Assembly (NCBI RefSeq): GCF_028882275.1
Contig: NZ_JARBUT010000011.1
Location: 62,001-126,000, forward strand
Direction: 5' to 3'
DNA: 64,000 bases
Origin: Nocardiopsis sp. N85
GTDB lineage: Bacteria > Actinomycetota > Actinomycetes > Streptosporangiales > Streptosporangiaceae
In this document: piece by piece, positions 36,458 through 45,836 of the stretch
How positions within the stretch are numbered: position 1 is the stretch's first letter
How the letters are laid out: each line of letters starts with the position of its first letter
Notes under the pieces: generated by a model
Databases searched by the model: none
What the model saw: the letters and a program-made list of their open reading frames with translations, nothing else
What the model was told of the DNA's origin: nothing
Position numbers and translations under genes: made by a program

Positions 36458-37807
36458 TCAGGGTGCGGCGTCCACGGGCAGGTCCAGGTAGGTTCCGCGT
36501 TCGGCGCGCACCCACAGCTGGTAGGCGGGGGTCGAACCGGGGTCCAGGCCGAGCACGGCCGCCCACTCCGACTCCGTGTGATTGCGCATGGGCCGTGCGC
36601 ACAGCCCGGTCGCGGCCGCCGCCAGGCAGCCCCACTGGGCGATCCACCCCAGCAGGGGGTGCAGGGCGGTCTGGGCGCGGTCGCCGAAGGCGCGCGCCCA
36701 CGGGGCGAAGTCGACCGACAGCGTGTAGCCGAGCGAGGACGACACGTTGGTCTCTCCGGTGCGCGGCACCGGGCGGGACGGCCCCGGGGCGCCGCCGGGG
36801 CGCAGTTCGACGGCGACCCGGTCGTCCACACGGTCCTCGACCAGCACGATCCGGTCCAGCCGCAGCGTGTCCGCGGGTATCGCGGGGACCGACGCCGCCA
36901 GCGCGGCCACCAGGGCCCGGGTGACCTCCACGCCGTCATCGGGGGAGACGTACGCGCTGGTCACCAGGTTGGCGGAGGAGACCCCGCTGGTGCGCTCGTC
37001 CAACCACCGGCGCAGGCCCGCCCCGCTCGCCCCGCGCGCGGCGACGTCGGCGACCCCGATCAGGGACGGCGGGTCGATCACGACCGCCCCGTCGGCCGCC
37101 GGCCCCACGGTGAGAACGGCGCAGGGGGCGAACCCCTCCGGCACCGGGGTCCCCTCGGGGGCGAACACGGTGCGGGGCGCCAGTCCGGCCCGAGCCAGCG
37201 TCAGCCCGAGGGTCGCGGCCAGGTGACCGCCCTCCAGCAGGGCCAACGACGGCCGCAGCCGGCCGTACTCGGGCGGGTAGCGCCGGTGGTCCACCGCCAC
37301 CACCATCCGGGCCCCGGCCAGGGCCGTCTCCAGGTCGTCCGGCACCGACGACGCGCCCCACGGCCGCAGGGCGTGCGTGCGCGGGTCCACCCGCAGGCAC
37401 CACCGGTCCTCCGCACCCGCCTCGGAGACCAGGAACAGGTCGGCGCCGAACAGCCCGCGCGGCGACGGATAGGCCCGGTGCACGGGGTACCGGTCGGCGG
37501 GGGAGAGCCGGCGCACCCGCACCGCCTCCACGCACGCCGCCGCCAGCCGGGCGCCCGGCGACCACGGTCCGGCGAGCGCCGGACCGGCGGCGTCCACCTC
37601 GCGCAGGGCCGCCAGCGCCGTCGACGGCGCGCGCGGACCGGACTCCGCGCGCAACGTCGCGTCCCCCAGTCCGGGGCCGAAGAACAACGTCTCCACCGGT
37701 GCGACGTCCTTGTCGTACGACTGCGCGTGGAACGCCGCGAGCGCCCGGGTCGCCTCCGTCACGGGAACGGATGCGGAACCGGACGGACCTCGCCGGGTCG
37801 CTCCCAT
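36458..37807 (-). CDS. Nitroreductase/SagB-like thiopeptide dehydrogenase
   Basis: 449 residues from ATG 37807 with GGGAGGAG upstream, overlapping the end of the YcaO gene by 49 nt. Nitroreductase-type segments: YPSPRGLFGADLFLV (113-127) and YGRLRPSLALLEGGHLAATL (181-200), then a second C-terminal half with WGCLAAAATGL. This resembles the TbtE/McbC-like oxidoreductases that aromatise azolines. The catalytic Lys of the Lys-Tyr pair is replaced by Glu (PPEYG). Because the next gene already carries a SagB domain, the cluster has two dehydrogenase-like proteins. This one may be the active azoline dehydrogenase, a partner subunit or an accessory protein. Confidence 0.75.
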   Translation of the reverse strand: MGATRRGPSGSASVPVTEATRALAAFHAQSYDKDVAPVETLFFGPGLGDATLRAESGPRAPSTALAALREVDAAGPALAGPWSPGARLAAACVEAVRVRRLSPADRYPVHRAYPSPRGLFGADLFLVSEAGAEDRWCLRVDPRTHALRPWGASSVPDDLETALAGARMVVAVDHRRYPPEYGRLRPSLALLEGGHLAATLGLTLARAGLAPRTVFAPEGTPVPEGFAPCAVLTVGPAADGAVVIDPPSLIGVADVAARGASGAGLRRWLDERTSGVSSANLVTSAYVSPDDGVEVTRALVAALAASVPAIPADTLRLDRIVLVEDRVDDRVAVELRPGGAPGPSRPVPRTGETNVSSSLGYTLSVDFAPWARAFGDRAQTALHPLLGWIAQWGCLAAAATGLCARPMRNHTESEWAAVLGLDPGSTPAYQLWVRAERGTYLDLPVDAAP

Positions 37808-39561
37808 GGGACTCCTCCCTCGAACAACGTGGACGCCCGGGTCAGCCGCTCCAGGCCGCGGGTCCGGCGGTGGGTGTGGCCGAACGTCATCGGCAGCGCC
37901 CCGGGCACGATCACCTTCACCGACCGCACCCCGGCCGCCGCCGCGTAGGGGGCGCTGCTCTGGTCGACCACGATGACGTCCAGGCCCAGCGCGTGCATCG
38001 CCGCCAGGCGTTCGCGCAGGATCGCGCCCAGGTCGGCGCCCGCGAACGACGCCGGGCCCCGGGCGGCGAACGCCTCCGCCGACACGACCCCGGACGGGTG
38101 CTCCAGGAACTCCCAGTGCCGGCGGGCCTCCCACAGCCCGTGCACGCCGGTGTGGTCCTCCAACGTCCTCACCAGAGTGAAGTCGTCGAGCATGGGACGG
38201 CAGCGCTCGACGTTCACCGACTCCCGCATGCGCACCCACTTGGGGTACATGAGGGCGTTGGTGGCGGTCTCCTCGACCGCCGCCATCAGGGCCCGGCGGG
38301 GATCGAGGTGGGTGCCGGTGGCCAGACTCATCGCGGGGGCGGTCCCGGAGCGCACCACCTCCTCCGGCGCGGTCACCGTCGCCAGCGCGGTGGGCACGCC
38401 CAGGTCGGAGGTGACGTCCAGGATCCGCAGTCGCAGGCCGCGCTCGGTCAACAGGTCCACGAGATGGACCAGGTCGGGGTCGTCGGGTGTGTCGATCTCC
38501 CGCAACCGGGTCCGGGAGTACCACGCGAGCAGGAAGGCGTCGCGCTCGATCACCTCGAACAGGCCGTACAGGACGGCCTCGGCCAGGTCGCCGCCGACCG
38601 CGCATCCGTTGGAGGACTCGTACAGGAAGCGGGTGTCGCCGGTGCCGGCGTGCCAGAACGCCACGTGCTCGGGCACCAGCACCCGGCGGCCCTCCAGGGT
38701 GGACCAGGCCCACACCCAGTGGGTGGGGGTGTGCGGGGTGTAGGGGATCGGGTCGAACGCCGGATGGCCGTGCCATTCGGGTTCGTGCAGGCCCAGGCGG
38801 GCGGGGTCGACGGCGTCGTCGGCCAAAGCGGAGTAGGAACCCCACACGCGGGGCGCGCCGGAGTGCCGGTGGCCGCCGGTGACCCGTTCGACGCCCTCCA
38901 GCAGGGCGGGGACCTCGCTGTCGGCGAACCGGGTGGAGCGGCCGTACCCGCCTTCGCGCCGGGCGTGACCGGGGGAGACGGTCTCGCAGGTCACCAACGC
39001 CAGCGGGGACTCCTCGTCCCGGTACACATGGGCGGCGGGGCCGAACCGGAAGTCCAGCAACCGTTCGCGCAGTTCCTCGCGGTCCATCCGCCGTACCCGC
39101 AGCGCGTCGCCGGGGACCGGGCGCGCGACCGCCGTGTCCAGACCGCCGGGCACGGTCAGGCCCTCCCCGTCGGGGAAGCAGTGGCCGCACCGGGGGTGGG
39201 GGACGAACGTGTGGCGGGTGATCTCGCCGGTGCGGCAGTCCAGCGCCCACAACGCCAGCCGCAGCGACTCGGGGACCTCGGCCGCGGCGCGGGTCAGGAC
39301 GGTCCAGACATCGGCCCACAGGGGGAAGAGCGGGGGTTCGTCGCCGACGGGGGAGGTGTCGCCCTCCAGGTCGCGTCGCCACCTTCCGGCGCACCGGGCG
39401 CACCCGGTCCCGTCATCGGCGGTCCACGGCCCGACCACCGCCAGCCCGCCGCTCATGCCCAGGTACAGGACGCCGTCGCCGGCCCGGACGGTGCGTGGCT
39501 CCGCCAACGTGGCTCCCACCGGCGACGGAGCCCGGGTCTCCTCACGCGCCACCGTGTTCAT
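37759..39561 (-). CDS. YcaO azoline-forming cyclodehydratase
   Basis: 600 residues from ATG 39561, behind a strong GGGAGGGGGG site. The N-terminal part has two CxxC pairs (C54/C57 and C125/C128) that probably bind zinc. The YcaO ATP-binding elements follow: LLEGVERVTGG (221-231) and SNGCAVGGDLAEAV then LFEVIERDAF (318-343). The C-terminus ends in PVPHPFP, the PxPxP-type tail needed by azoline-forming YcaO enzymes. It phosphorylates the peptide amide to turn Cys/Ser/Thr into azolines, with the neighbouring F protein delivering the precursor. It lies 78 nt after that gene. Confidence 0.93.
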   Translation of the reverse strand: MNTVAREETRAPSPVGATLAEPRTVRAGDGVLYLGMSGGLAVVGPWTADDGTGCARCAGRWRRDLEGDTSPVGDEPPLFPLWADVWTVLTRAAAEVPESLRLALWALDCRTGEITRHTFVPHPRCGHCFPDGEGLTVPGGLDTAVARPVPGDALRVRRMDREELRERLLDFRFGPAAHVYRDEESPLALVTCETVSPGHARREGGYGRSTRFADSEVPALLEGVERVTGGHRHSGAPRVWGSYSALADDAVDPARLGLHEPEWHGHPAFDPIPYTPHTPTHWVWAWSTLEGRRVLVPEHVAFWHAGTGDTRFLYESSNGCAVGGDLAEAVLYGLFEVIERDAFLLAWYSRTRLREIDTPDDPDLVHLVDLLTERGLRLRILDVTSDLGVPTALATVTAPEEVVRSGTAPAMSLATGTHLDPRRALMAAVEETATNALMYPKWVRMRESVNVERCRPMLDDFTLVRTLEDHTGVHGLWEARRHWEFLEHPSGVVSAEAFAARGPASFAGADLGAILRERLAAMHALGLDVIVVDQSSAPYAAAAGVRSVKVIVPGALPMTFGHTHRRTRGLERLTRASTLFEGGVPWERPGEVRPVPHPFP

Positions 39562-39639
39562 GCGCCCCCCTCCCGTCCCACGGTTCCCGTCGTCGGATCC
39601 CACCGGCGTCGCGGTGCGGACCGGTCGTCGAGAGCACGG

Positions 39640-41208
39640 TCACGTCCACGCGGCCACCGCCGTGTGGACCCCGTGGGCGGCCCAGGCGGCGGCGCCCTCG
39701 GGGGCGGCCACCCGGACCCGGCCGGAGGCGTCCGCCCAGGCGGCCAGGGACAGTGCGGCGTCCGGGGTGCGCGCGGCGCGCACCGCCAACCCCGGCGGGT
39801 CCTCCCGCACGACGGCGACGGCGCGCACCAGGGCCTCGCGCAGCGCGGGGTCCGGCTCGGCCGCCGCGCCCACGGCCAGCGCCGACCCGTCCGGTCCGAC
39901 CACGTCCACCCGCCACAGGCCGAGGTCCTCCAGCTCGTGGAAGCACGCCGTCGCCGCCACACCGGAGCGCAGCGTCAACGCGGCCCACAGGCGGCGGGCC
40001 CGCGCCGACATCGGTTCCGGCGGGTCCACCTCCTTCCACGGCACCGTCTCGCGCAACACCAGGTCGCCGACGGCGTCACCGATCGCCTCGGCGCGGGTCG
40101 AGCCCACCCCGTGTCCGGCGAGCGCGCTCTTGCGGCCCCAGGCCACGGCGTGCAACGACCCCGTCAGCGCGTCCAGCCGCGCCTCGGCGGTGGTGACACC
40201 GCAGCCACTCCCGCCCCGGCGGGCGGTGCGGGCCAGGCCCACCGGCAACTGCGGCAGGTCGCCCGGCAGCGGCTCGCCCACCGGGCCGAACACGCGGTCC
40301 CACAGGGGAGCGAGCGCGTCCAGCCGGTCGGTGACCAGCGGTGCGGGCGCGGAGACCTCCGGGAACGCCCCGGTGACCTCCGGATCCAGGGCGGGCAGCA
40401 GCGGCAGGCGATGGGGCTCGGAGACGAGTTCGTCCGTGGTCACCATGAACTCCGGATCCCGGGCCTGAGGGGTCCCCTCCGTCACCCGGGCCACGTGCGC
40501 CACCAGTGCCAGCGCGAGCTGCGCCGCCACCAGGGTGCGGGCCACCTCCGACTCCGGCGCGTCCGGCCCGATCCCCGGCGGCTCGTCGAGCGCGGCGGCC
40601 CAGGCGCGCAGCCCGTCGAGGACCTCCGGGGTCGCGGTCGCGTCGCGCGGGCCCGAGACCCACACCCCGCGTTCGGCGACGATCACGTGCACCGCCTCCG
40701 GATGCCCCGGCACCGTCAGCCGGGTGCCCACCAGGACCCCCGGCAGCGGTGCCCCCGTGTCGGCGGCCACGTCGCGAAAGCCCGCGCGCCCCAGCGCCCG
40801 CCGCACCCGCGCCTCCACACGCGCCGACTCCGACCGCACCCGCACCGAGGACCCCGCCAGCGCCCGCAGCGCCGCGAACGGCCGTGCCGTCAGCGGTTCC
40901 AGGTGCGGGTAGGCGGCCTGCCCGGACTCGTCGAGGTCGTGTTCCTCCTCGACCTCCCGGAGGAACCCGTGCTCCTTCAACCGGTCCAGAATCCCCACGA
41001 GCACGGCTCGGCCCCGTTCGGGGAAGCGCTCCACCAGCGCCTCCGGGGTGAACCCCGAGCGCAGCACCGGTTCCAACGCCCGCCACACCGCGTCCGCGGG
41101 CGCCCCGCGCAGCACCACCGCGGTCGCGCCCATGCTCACGGCGACCCCCTCGGCGGCCAGGGATCGGGCCCGCACGGCCCGTTTCAAACGCAGCGTCGGC
41201 TCAGACAT
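39640..41208 (-). CDS. RRE-containing F protein (Ocin-ThiF-like) for cyclodehydration
   Basis: 522 residues. Residues ~5-88 form a PqqD-like winged-helix RiPP recognition element (VRARSLAAEGVAVSMG..., then AVWRALEPVL and ILDRLKEHGFL), which binds the leader peptide. The remainder fits the Ocin-ThiF-like/F-protein group that partners with YcaO in thiopeptide pathways (TbtF, LazD), including a C-terminal half rich in short beta strands. It has no obvious ATP site, as expected. The start overlaps the previous gene's stop by 8 nt (ATGTCTGA), giving translational coupling. Confidence 0.82.
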   Translation of the reverse strand: MSEPTLRLKRAVRARSLAAEGVAVSMGATAVVLRGAPADAVWRALEPVLRSGFTPEALVERFPERGRAVLVGILDRLKEHGFLREVEEEHDLDESGQAAYPHLEPLTARPFAALRALAGSSVRVRSESARVEARVRRALGRAGFRDVAADTGAPLPGVLVGTRLTVPGHPEAVHVIVAERGVWVSGPRDATATPEVLDGLRAWAAALDEPPGIGPDAPESEVARTLVAAQLALALVAHVARVTEGTPQARDPEFMVTTDELVSEPHRLPLLPALDPEVTGAFPEVSAPAPLVTDRLDALAPLWDRVFGPVGEPLPGDLPQLPVGLARTARRGGSGCGVTTAEARLDALTGSLHAVAWGRKSALAGHGVGSTRAEAIGDAVGDLVLRETVPWKEVDPPEPMSARARRLWAALTLRSGVAATACFHELEDLGLWRVDVVGPDGSALAVGAAAEPDPALREALVRAVAVVREDPPGLAVRAARTPDAALSLAAWADASGRVRVAAPEGAAAWAAHGVHTAVAAWT

Positions 41209-42337
41209 CGCCCACCCACGGCAGCGTCGGCCTCAGCTCCGGGTCGCTCTGCTGGTGCGCCACCACCCGCCGCACCGTCTCCTCCCAGGTCTCGCCCACG
41301 ACCTCCTGGGCGGCCTCGGTGAACAGGTACGCGATCGAGTACCGCCGGATCGGCGACACCCCCATCAACGGCAGCAGGTCGAAGAAGCAGTTGATGACGA
41401 ACCGGAACGCCGCGAACCCGTACCCGTCCCCCAACCGGGTGAAGTCCAACTTGCGGAACTCCCGGTGGAAGTCGCTGTAGGACCGCTCGTCCGACCCGCT
41501 CCACCGCACCCGCACGTCATCGCCGAACCGCGTCGCCGTGTCCAGCCGGTCCTGGTGGGGGTAGGGCAGGATGTGGTCCCGCCGTGCCAGCTCCACCGCC
41601 TCCGGCAGCCACCGTCGCGTCCACCCCAGCCACGCCAGCGCCGACGGGTCCCGGGTGGTCCCCTCGTGGATCGGCCCGAGCAGCGCCACCAGGTCGGCGC
41701 GCTGGTCGCGGTAGGACCCGGCCAACCGCGCCTGCGCCCGCCCCTCGGGGTCCGACCAGTGGAAGTACTCCTTCCAGTGCGACAGGAACGCCTGGTACCC
41801 CGACCTCAGTCCCCACTCCGGGTACCGCGAGGCGATGGCCCCCATCCCGGCGAACACGTGCGCGGTCGCCCCGTTCCCGTCCACCCGGTCGGCCACCAGC
41901 GCCAACCCGTCGGTGAGCACCCGGCCCTTGAGCGCGATCGCCTCGGGACCGCGCAGGAACGTGTCCACGGGGTCGCCGTCCAGCCGGCGGATCGAGTTGT
42001 CCGGCTCCAACGGCGCGTAGGGCGGTTCCACCAGCTCCAACCGGCCCATCCGCGCCGAGAACTCCGCGTACCGCTCCGGATCGATCGTCGCCGTGGACGG
42101 CCGCCGCTCCAGGAACGACCGGGCCCGCGCCTCGACGTCGGCCGCCGCGGTCGCCACCGCCGCGTCCTCGCCGTCCAGGTACAGCGAACAGTGCGGGCCC
42201 AACCGCCAGTGCAGGTGCGGCCACGCCGCCGTGACGCCCGGCCGGGCCGCCGCGTCCAGGGCGGCCGGGACCAGGCATTCGCCCAGCAGGGCGGTCTTGT
42301 CGCTGTCGTAGTAGGTCACTCTGAGTCCGACGGTCAC
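41201..42337 (-). CDS. Thiopeptide [4+2] pyridine synthase-like protein (LazC/TbtD-type)
   Basis: 378 residues from GTG 42337, which overlaps the preceding gene's stop as GTGA. It is distantly like LanB elimination domains (LRVTYYDSDKTALLGECL; WPHLHWRLGPHCSLYL), as pyridine synthases are. The elimination function is already covered by the fused gene at 34686, and gene order matches lactazole (B-C-D-E-F), so the [4+2] cyclase that closes the macrocycle and releases the leader is the best assignment. Late helices are rich in aromatic residues (FAAFRFVINCFFDLLPLMG). An alternative is a second elimination enzyme. Confidence 0.75.
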   Translation of the reverse strand: MTVGLRVTYYDSDKTALLGECLVPAALDAAARPGVTAAWPHLHWRLGPHCSLYLDGEDAAVATAAADVEARARSFLERRPSTATIDPERYAEFSARMGRLELVEPPYAPLEPDNSIRRLDGDPVDTFLRGPEAIALKGRVLTDGLALVADRVDGNGATAHVFAGMGAIASRYPEWGLRSGYQAFLSHWKEYFHWSDPEGRAQARLAGSYRDQRADLVALLGPIHEGTTRDPSALAWLGWTRRWLPEAVELARRDHILPYPHQDRLDTATRFGDDVRVRWSGSDERSYSDFHREFRKLDFTRLGDGYGFAAFRFVINCFFDLLPLMGVSPIRRYSIAYLFTEAAQEVVGETWEETVRRVVAHQQSDPELRPTLPWVGDV

Positions 42338-44976
42338 GGGACCAGCCTCACTTCGCCTGGGGGATGGGCCGCCTCGACGGAGGTGGGCACGACGGCCAGT
42401 TCGAGGAACACCTCGGTGGCGTGCCGGCCGTGCGGGCCGCTCAGACCCGCCCGCTCCGGGCACGGGTCCAGCTCCTCGACGAGCAGGCTCGGCCCGAGGT
42501 GGTCGAGTCGTTTGGCCGCCGTCGCCGTGTGCGACCTGCTCAGGAAGTCCACGTGCTGGGGTTTGGGCGCCATCGCCCGCTCCAGCGGCCCCAACCGGGC
42601 ACCCTGGAGGGGGCGGACGAACACCTGGTCGGGGATGCCCCGTGTCAGCCGGGCGACGTTGATCCGCCGGTGCAGTTCCTGGGCGGACTCCCCGGGCCGG
42701 GCCGCGAGGTCCCCGGTCTCCAACGCCCACCGGCGGCGGAACAGCGTGACGTCGCCGGACCGGATGCGCGGCACCGGGCCGGTGAACCCCTCGGTCTCCC
42801 AGCGCGCGTGCAGGTCCATCACCGTGTCGCCGAAGGAGAAGAACGGCGAGTCCGCGATCATCGCCACGAGCATCTCGTCGTAGGGCAGCGCGTGGGGGAC
42901 CAGGAAACCGGTGTAGATCGGGTCGATCTCCCGCCCGTCCCGGCGCCGTACCAGCCGCAACCCGTCCGGGGTGTGCACCAGTGCCAGGTCGGCGGTGGCG
43001 GGACCCGAACCCGTGACGGGTTCGTCGCGCAGCGCCAGCTCCTCGTCGGCCAGCGGCGGCGTCAGGTTCGCGTTGAACCCGAGCGTCGACCGCATGTGCA
43101 CGGTGGGGGTGCCGGGCGGGCCCGATCGCCGCACGTGCTCGGCGACCCGGTCGCGGGCCCGCGCCGGCAGAGCGGACAGGAACCGGCTGAAGTACCGGGC
43201 CCGCCCGCCGTACAGGTGGTTGAGCACGAGTCGGCCCCCGTCGGGCTGACCGAACACGGCCAGTGACCGCCGCGCCCTGAACTCGCGCTCGGGAAGGAGG
43301 CCGGCGATCTCGGCGACCACCGCCGGATCGACCTCGACCTCGTCGGCGTCGCTCCGCGCCAGCCCGGCGAGGTGATCGACGGCCAGCCGCCGGGCGGCCA
43401 CCAGCCGGCGCAGCTCCTCGCCGGCCCCGTCGGTGTCGCCCGCCATGAGGCGCTGCGTCATGGGGAAGGCGGCGCGCGCGTTCCCGGCGAACCCTTCCAG
43501 GTCGTCGCAGCGTCCGCCCACGCCGTAACGGGAGACGAACACGCTCTCCAGGGCACCGGAGAGCACCCGCTGGTCGTCGAGGGCGAACAGCAACGGCATG
43601 ATCCGCCGCAGGTCCGCCGCCCAGTCCCGGGTCCACGCGCGCGGCACCGGCGCCCCGCGCGACACGTGGCAATCCTCCACCAGCGGTGACGAGGCCACCT
43701 CCGGGCCGGCGGGCGGCGCCCCGGGCGGGGTGACGGCCTCCGCCCACAGGCGTTGCAGGTGCGTCGTCGAGCGGGCGCGCATGGCCCCGTCGGCCTCGGC
43801 GAACCCCTTGAGGACCTCTTCGGTGGCGTCGAACGCCGTCGCCATCCGGGCGGCCACCGGCCCCGGCAACCGGCGGACCGCCTCGTGCCAGCGCCGGTCG
43901 TGCTCCGGGTCCTGTTCGGCGACCGGTGCCCACGGCACCAGCACGCCGGCGTCGATGAGCTTGACCAGGACCCCGAGCAGCGCCTCCGGCGGCTGCCCCA
44001 GCTCCGCGGCCAGCCCGTCGCGCAGGTCGGCCAGCACCACCGGGCGGGCGGCCCGGCGTTCCAGCGCCGAGACCAGCGTGCCCCACGCCCCGCTCAGGGG
44101 CAGGCGCACCTCCTCCTCGCCGAACGACTCCGCCCGCGCGCCCGCGCTCGGCGGCGCCCACCGCCGACGCCGCACCGTCAAGCGGTCGCCGTCGCGGCGC
44201 GCCCCGCCGGTGAACACCCACTCCATCTCCAGGCGCGCCTTGGGGTCGGCGGCCAACGCCCGTGCCGCCTGCCGCACCAGCAGCCGGCGCAGGCCCGCCA
44301 CCGTGGAGAACCGCAACGGCTCCCCGTCACGGGTGGCCGACGACGGAAGCCCCAGGTCGTCGAAGAACACGCCGGTGTACAGCGAGTACGGGCTCACCTT
44401 CACCGTGGACCGCGAGTGGTAGCGCACCAACGACGGTTCGGCCTTGCGCATGCGCTTGTCCGGCGCGCGGTCGGCGGGCGCGGCCGCCCGCGCCGCCACC
44501 GCCCGGTGCAGGTCCGGGCTGGACAGGGCGGTGCTCCGGTCGGTGGCCGGATCGCGCGCCCACGCCACCAGTTCGGCGCGCTCCTCCACCAGGGCGGCGG
44601 CGTGCGCCTCGTCCAGGGTGGCCGTGGCGAGCCGGGTCCGCTCCCAGCTGTCCGCCCATTCCCCGAGCGCGCCGATCCGCCACGCCAGCGGGTGCCCCAC
44701 CAGCGGGGTGCGGGGCGGACGCCGGTTGAACACGTCGCGCTTGACGGCGAGCGCGGTCCGCCGGTCGTCCTCCTCCTCCAGGGACGGGGTGATCAGGTGC
44801 AGGGTCTCCAGGAGGCGGTCACGGAGGAACTCCCGGTGCGCCTCCTCGTCGGTGAGGGTGTGCAGCAGGTCCCGGTCCAGGTCGACGCGGTCGGACCGCA
44901 GCGGCCGGTAGGGGTACAGGTTCACGCGGGAGACCAGGTAGGGGCCTTCCACGAGATCGAAGGACGTCGTGCTCAC
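42334..44976 (-). CDS. Split LanB, tRNA-dependent Ser/Thr glutamylation enzyme (LazB/TbtB-type)
   Basis: 880 residues resembling the N-terminal glutamylation domain of class I lanthipeptide dehydratases. The hallmark segment RYHSRSTVKVSPYSLYTG lies at 185-202. There is no elimination domain at the C-terminus, as in the split thiopeptide systems. It should transfer Glu from Glu-tRNA to core Ser/Thr, priming them for elimination by the fusion protein. The start codon overlaps the permease stop as ATGA and its stop overlaps the next start as GTGA, so expression is tightly coupled. Confidence 0.9.
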   Translation of the reverse strand: MSTTSFDLVEGPYLVSRVNLYPYRPLRSDRVDLDRDLLHTLTDEEAHREFLRDRLLETLHLITPSLEEEDDRRTALAVKRDVFNRRPPRTPLVGHPLAWRIGALGEWADSWERTRLATATLDEAHAAALVEERAELVAWARDPATDRSTALSSPDLHRAVAARAAAPADRAPDKRMRKAEPSLVRYHSRSTVKVSPYSLYTGVFFDDLGLPSSATRDGEPLRFSTVAGLRRLLVRQAARALAADPKARLEMEWVFTGGARRDGDRLTVRRRRWAPPSAGARAESFGEEEVRLPLSGAWGTLVSALERRAARPVVLADLRDGLAAELGQPPEALLGVLVKLIDAGVLVPWAPVAEQDPEHDRRWHEAVRRLPGPVAARMATAFDATEEVLKGFAEADGAMRARSTTHLQRLWAEAVTPPGAPPAGPEVASSPLVEDCHVSRGAPVPRAWTRDWAADLRRIMPLLFALDDQRVLSGALESVFVSRYGVGGRCDDLEGFAGNARAAFPMTQRLMAGDTDGAGEELRRLVAARRLAVDHLAGLARSDADEVEVDPAVVAEIAGLLPEREFRARRSLAVFGQPDGGRLVLNHLYGGRARYFSRFLSALPARARDRVAEHVRRSGPPGTPTVHMRSTLGFNANLTPPLADEELALRDEPVTGSGPATADLALVHTPDGLRLVRRRDGREIDPIYTGFLVPHALPYDEMLVAMIADSPFFSFGDTVMDLHARWETEGFTGPVPRIRSGDVTLFRRRWALETGDLAARPGESAQELHRRINVARLTRGIPDQVFVRPLQGARLGPLERAMAPKPQHVDFLSRSHTATAAKRLDHLGPSLLVEELDPCPERAGLSGPHGRHATEVFLELAVVPTSVEAAHPPGEVRLVP

Positions 44977-45836
44977 TCGCCCTCCGCGTTCTTGCGCCTA
45001 CCCGCCCCGAAGCCGCGCGGCTCGCGTTCCGACGCCCACCGGAACCAGCGCAGCGCCACCACGGTGCCCAGCAGGGACCAGCCCAGCAGCAGCCACACCG
45101 ACGGCCAGTCCCACACCGGACCGCTCTCCGACAGCGCCCCGTGCAGCAGGATCGTCAGCGGCCGACCCGGCAGCACGTCCACGATCGCGCTCAGGGTGTC
45201 GCCCAACGGCAGGACGACGAACCCGCCCGCCAGGAACGCGGCGGGGAAGAAGACGCCGTTGATCATCGGCACGGCGGCGTCGGCGTTGGGCGGCAGCAGG
45301 GAGGCGGCCGCCCCCAGCGGCGCCATGCACACGAACCCCAGCGCGATCGCGGCCAGCACCAGGGGGATCCGCTCGGGGGCGACGCCCACTCCCATGCCCA
45401 GCAGTCCGATCGCGGTGACCACCGCGACCACGATGAGCGTGGTGAGCAGCGTGTTGGCGAGGTAGGCGCCCATGACGGTGACCGGCCGGACCGGGGTCGT
45501 CCGGAACCGCTTGAACAGCCCGTGGTGGCGGCGGATCGCCAACCCGATGGCGACGTTGGCGAACGCCACCGACATCAGCGCGAACCCGAGGACGCCGCCG
45601 AAGCTCAGGTTGGCCTGGGTGATCTCGTGTTCGCCGAGGATCCGGATCTCGTCGGCCTGGGAGCGGAACGCGAATCCGAAGCCGACGTAGAACATCACCG
45701 GCATCAGGACGATGAACGCCAACGTGATGGGGGAACGCCAGAACTCCTTGAGTTCCCCGTCGACGTGCAGGAGGAAGGTGCGCAGGCCGTTGGCCCGGCG
45801 GGGCCGGGTGGCGGGTGCGGTGTCGGTGGTGCTCAT
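44973..45836 (-). CDS. ABC-2 type exporter permease
   Basis: 287 residues with six predicted TM helices in the ABC-2 (DrrB-like) pattern: a first helix near 37-55 (PITLAFIVLMPVMFYVGFGF), a GVLGFALMSVAFANVAIGLAIRRHHGLFKRFRTTP loop and a final helix at 250-268. It pairs with the ATPase that ends 4 nt inside its start (ATGA overlap). Together they probably export the mature thiopeptide or give self-protection. The basic C-terminus is cytoplasmic. Confidence 0.9.
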   Translation of the reverse strand: MSTTDTAPATRPRRANGLRTFLLHVDGELKEFWRSPITLAFIVLMPVMFYVGFGFAFRSQADEIRILGEHEITQANLSFGGVLGFALMSVAFANVAIGLAIRRHHGLFKRFRTTPVRPVTVMGAYLANTLLTTLIVVAVVTAIGLLGMGVGVAPERIPLVLAAIALGFVCMAPLGAAASLLPPNADAAVPMINGVFFPAAFLAGGFVVLPLGDTLSAIVDVLPGRPLTILLHGALSESGPVWDWPSVWLLLGWSLLGTVVALRWFRWASEREPRGFGAGRRKNAEGE

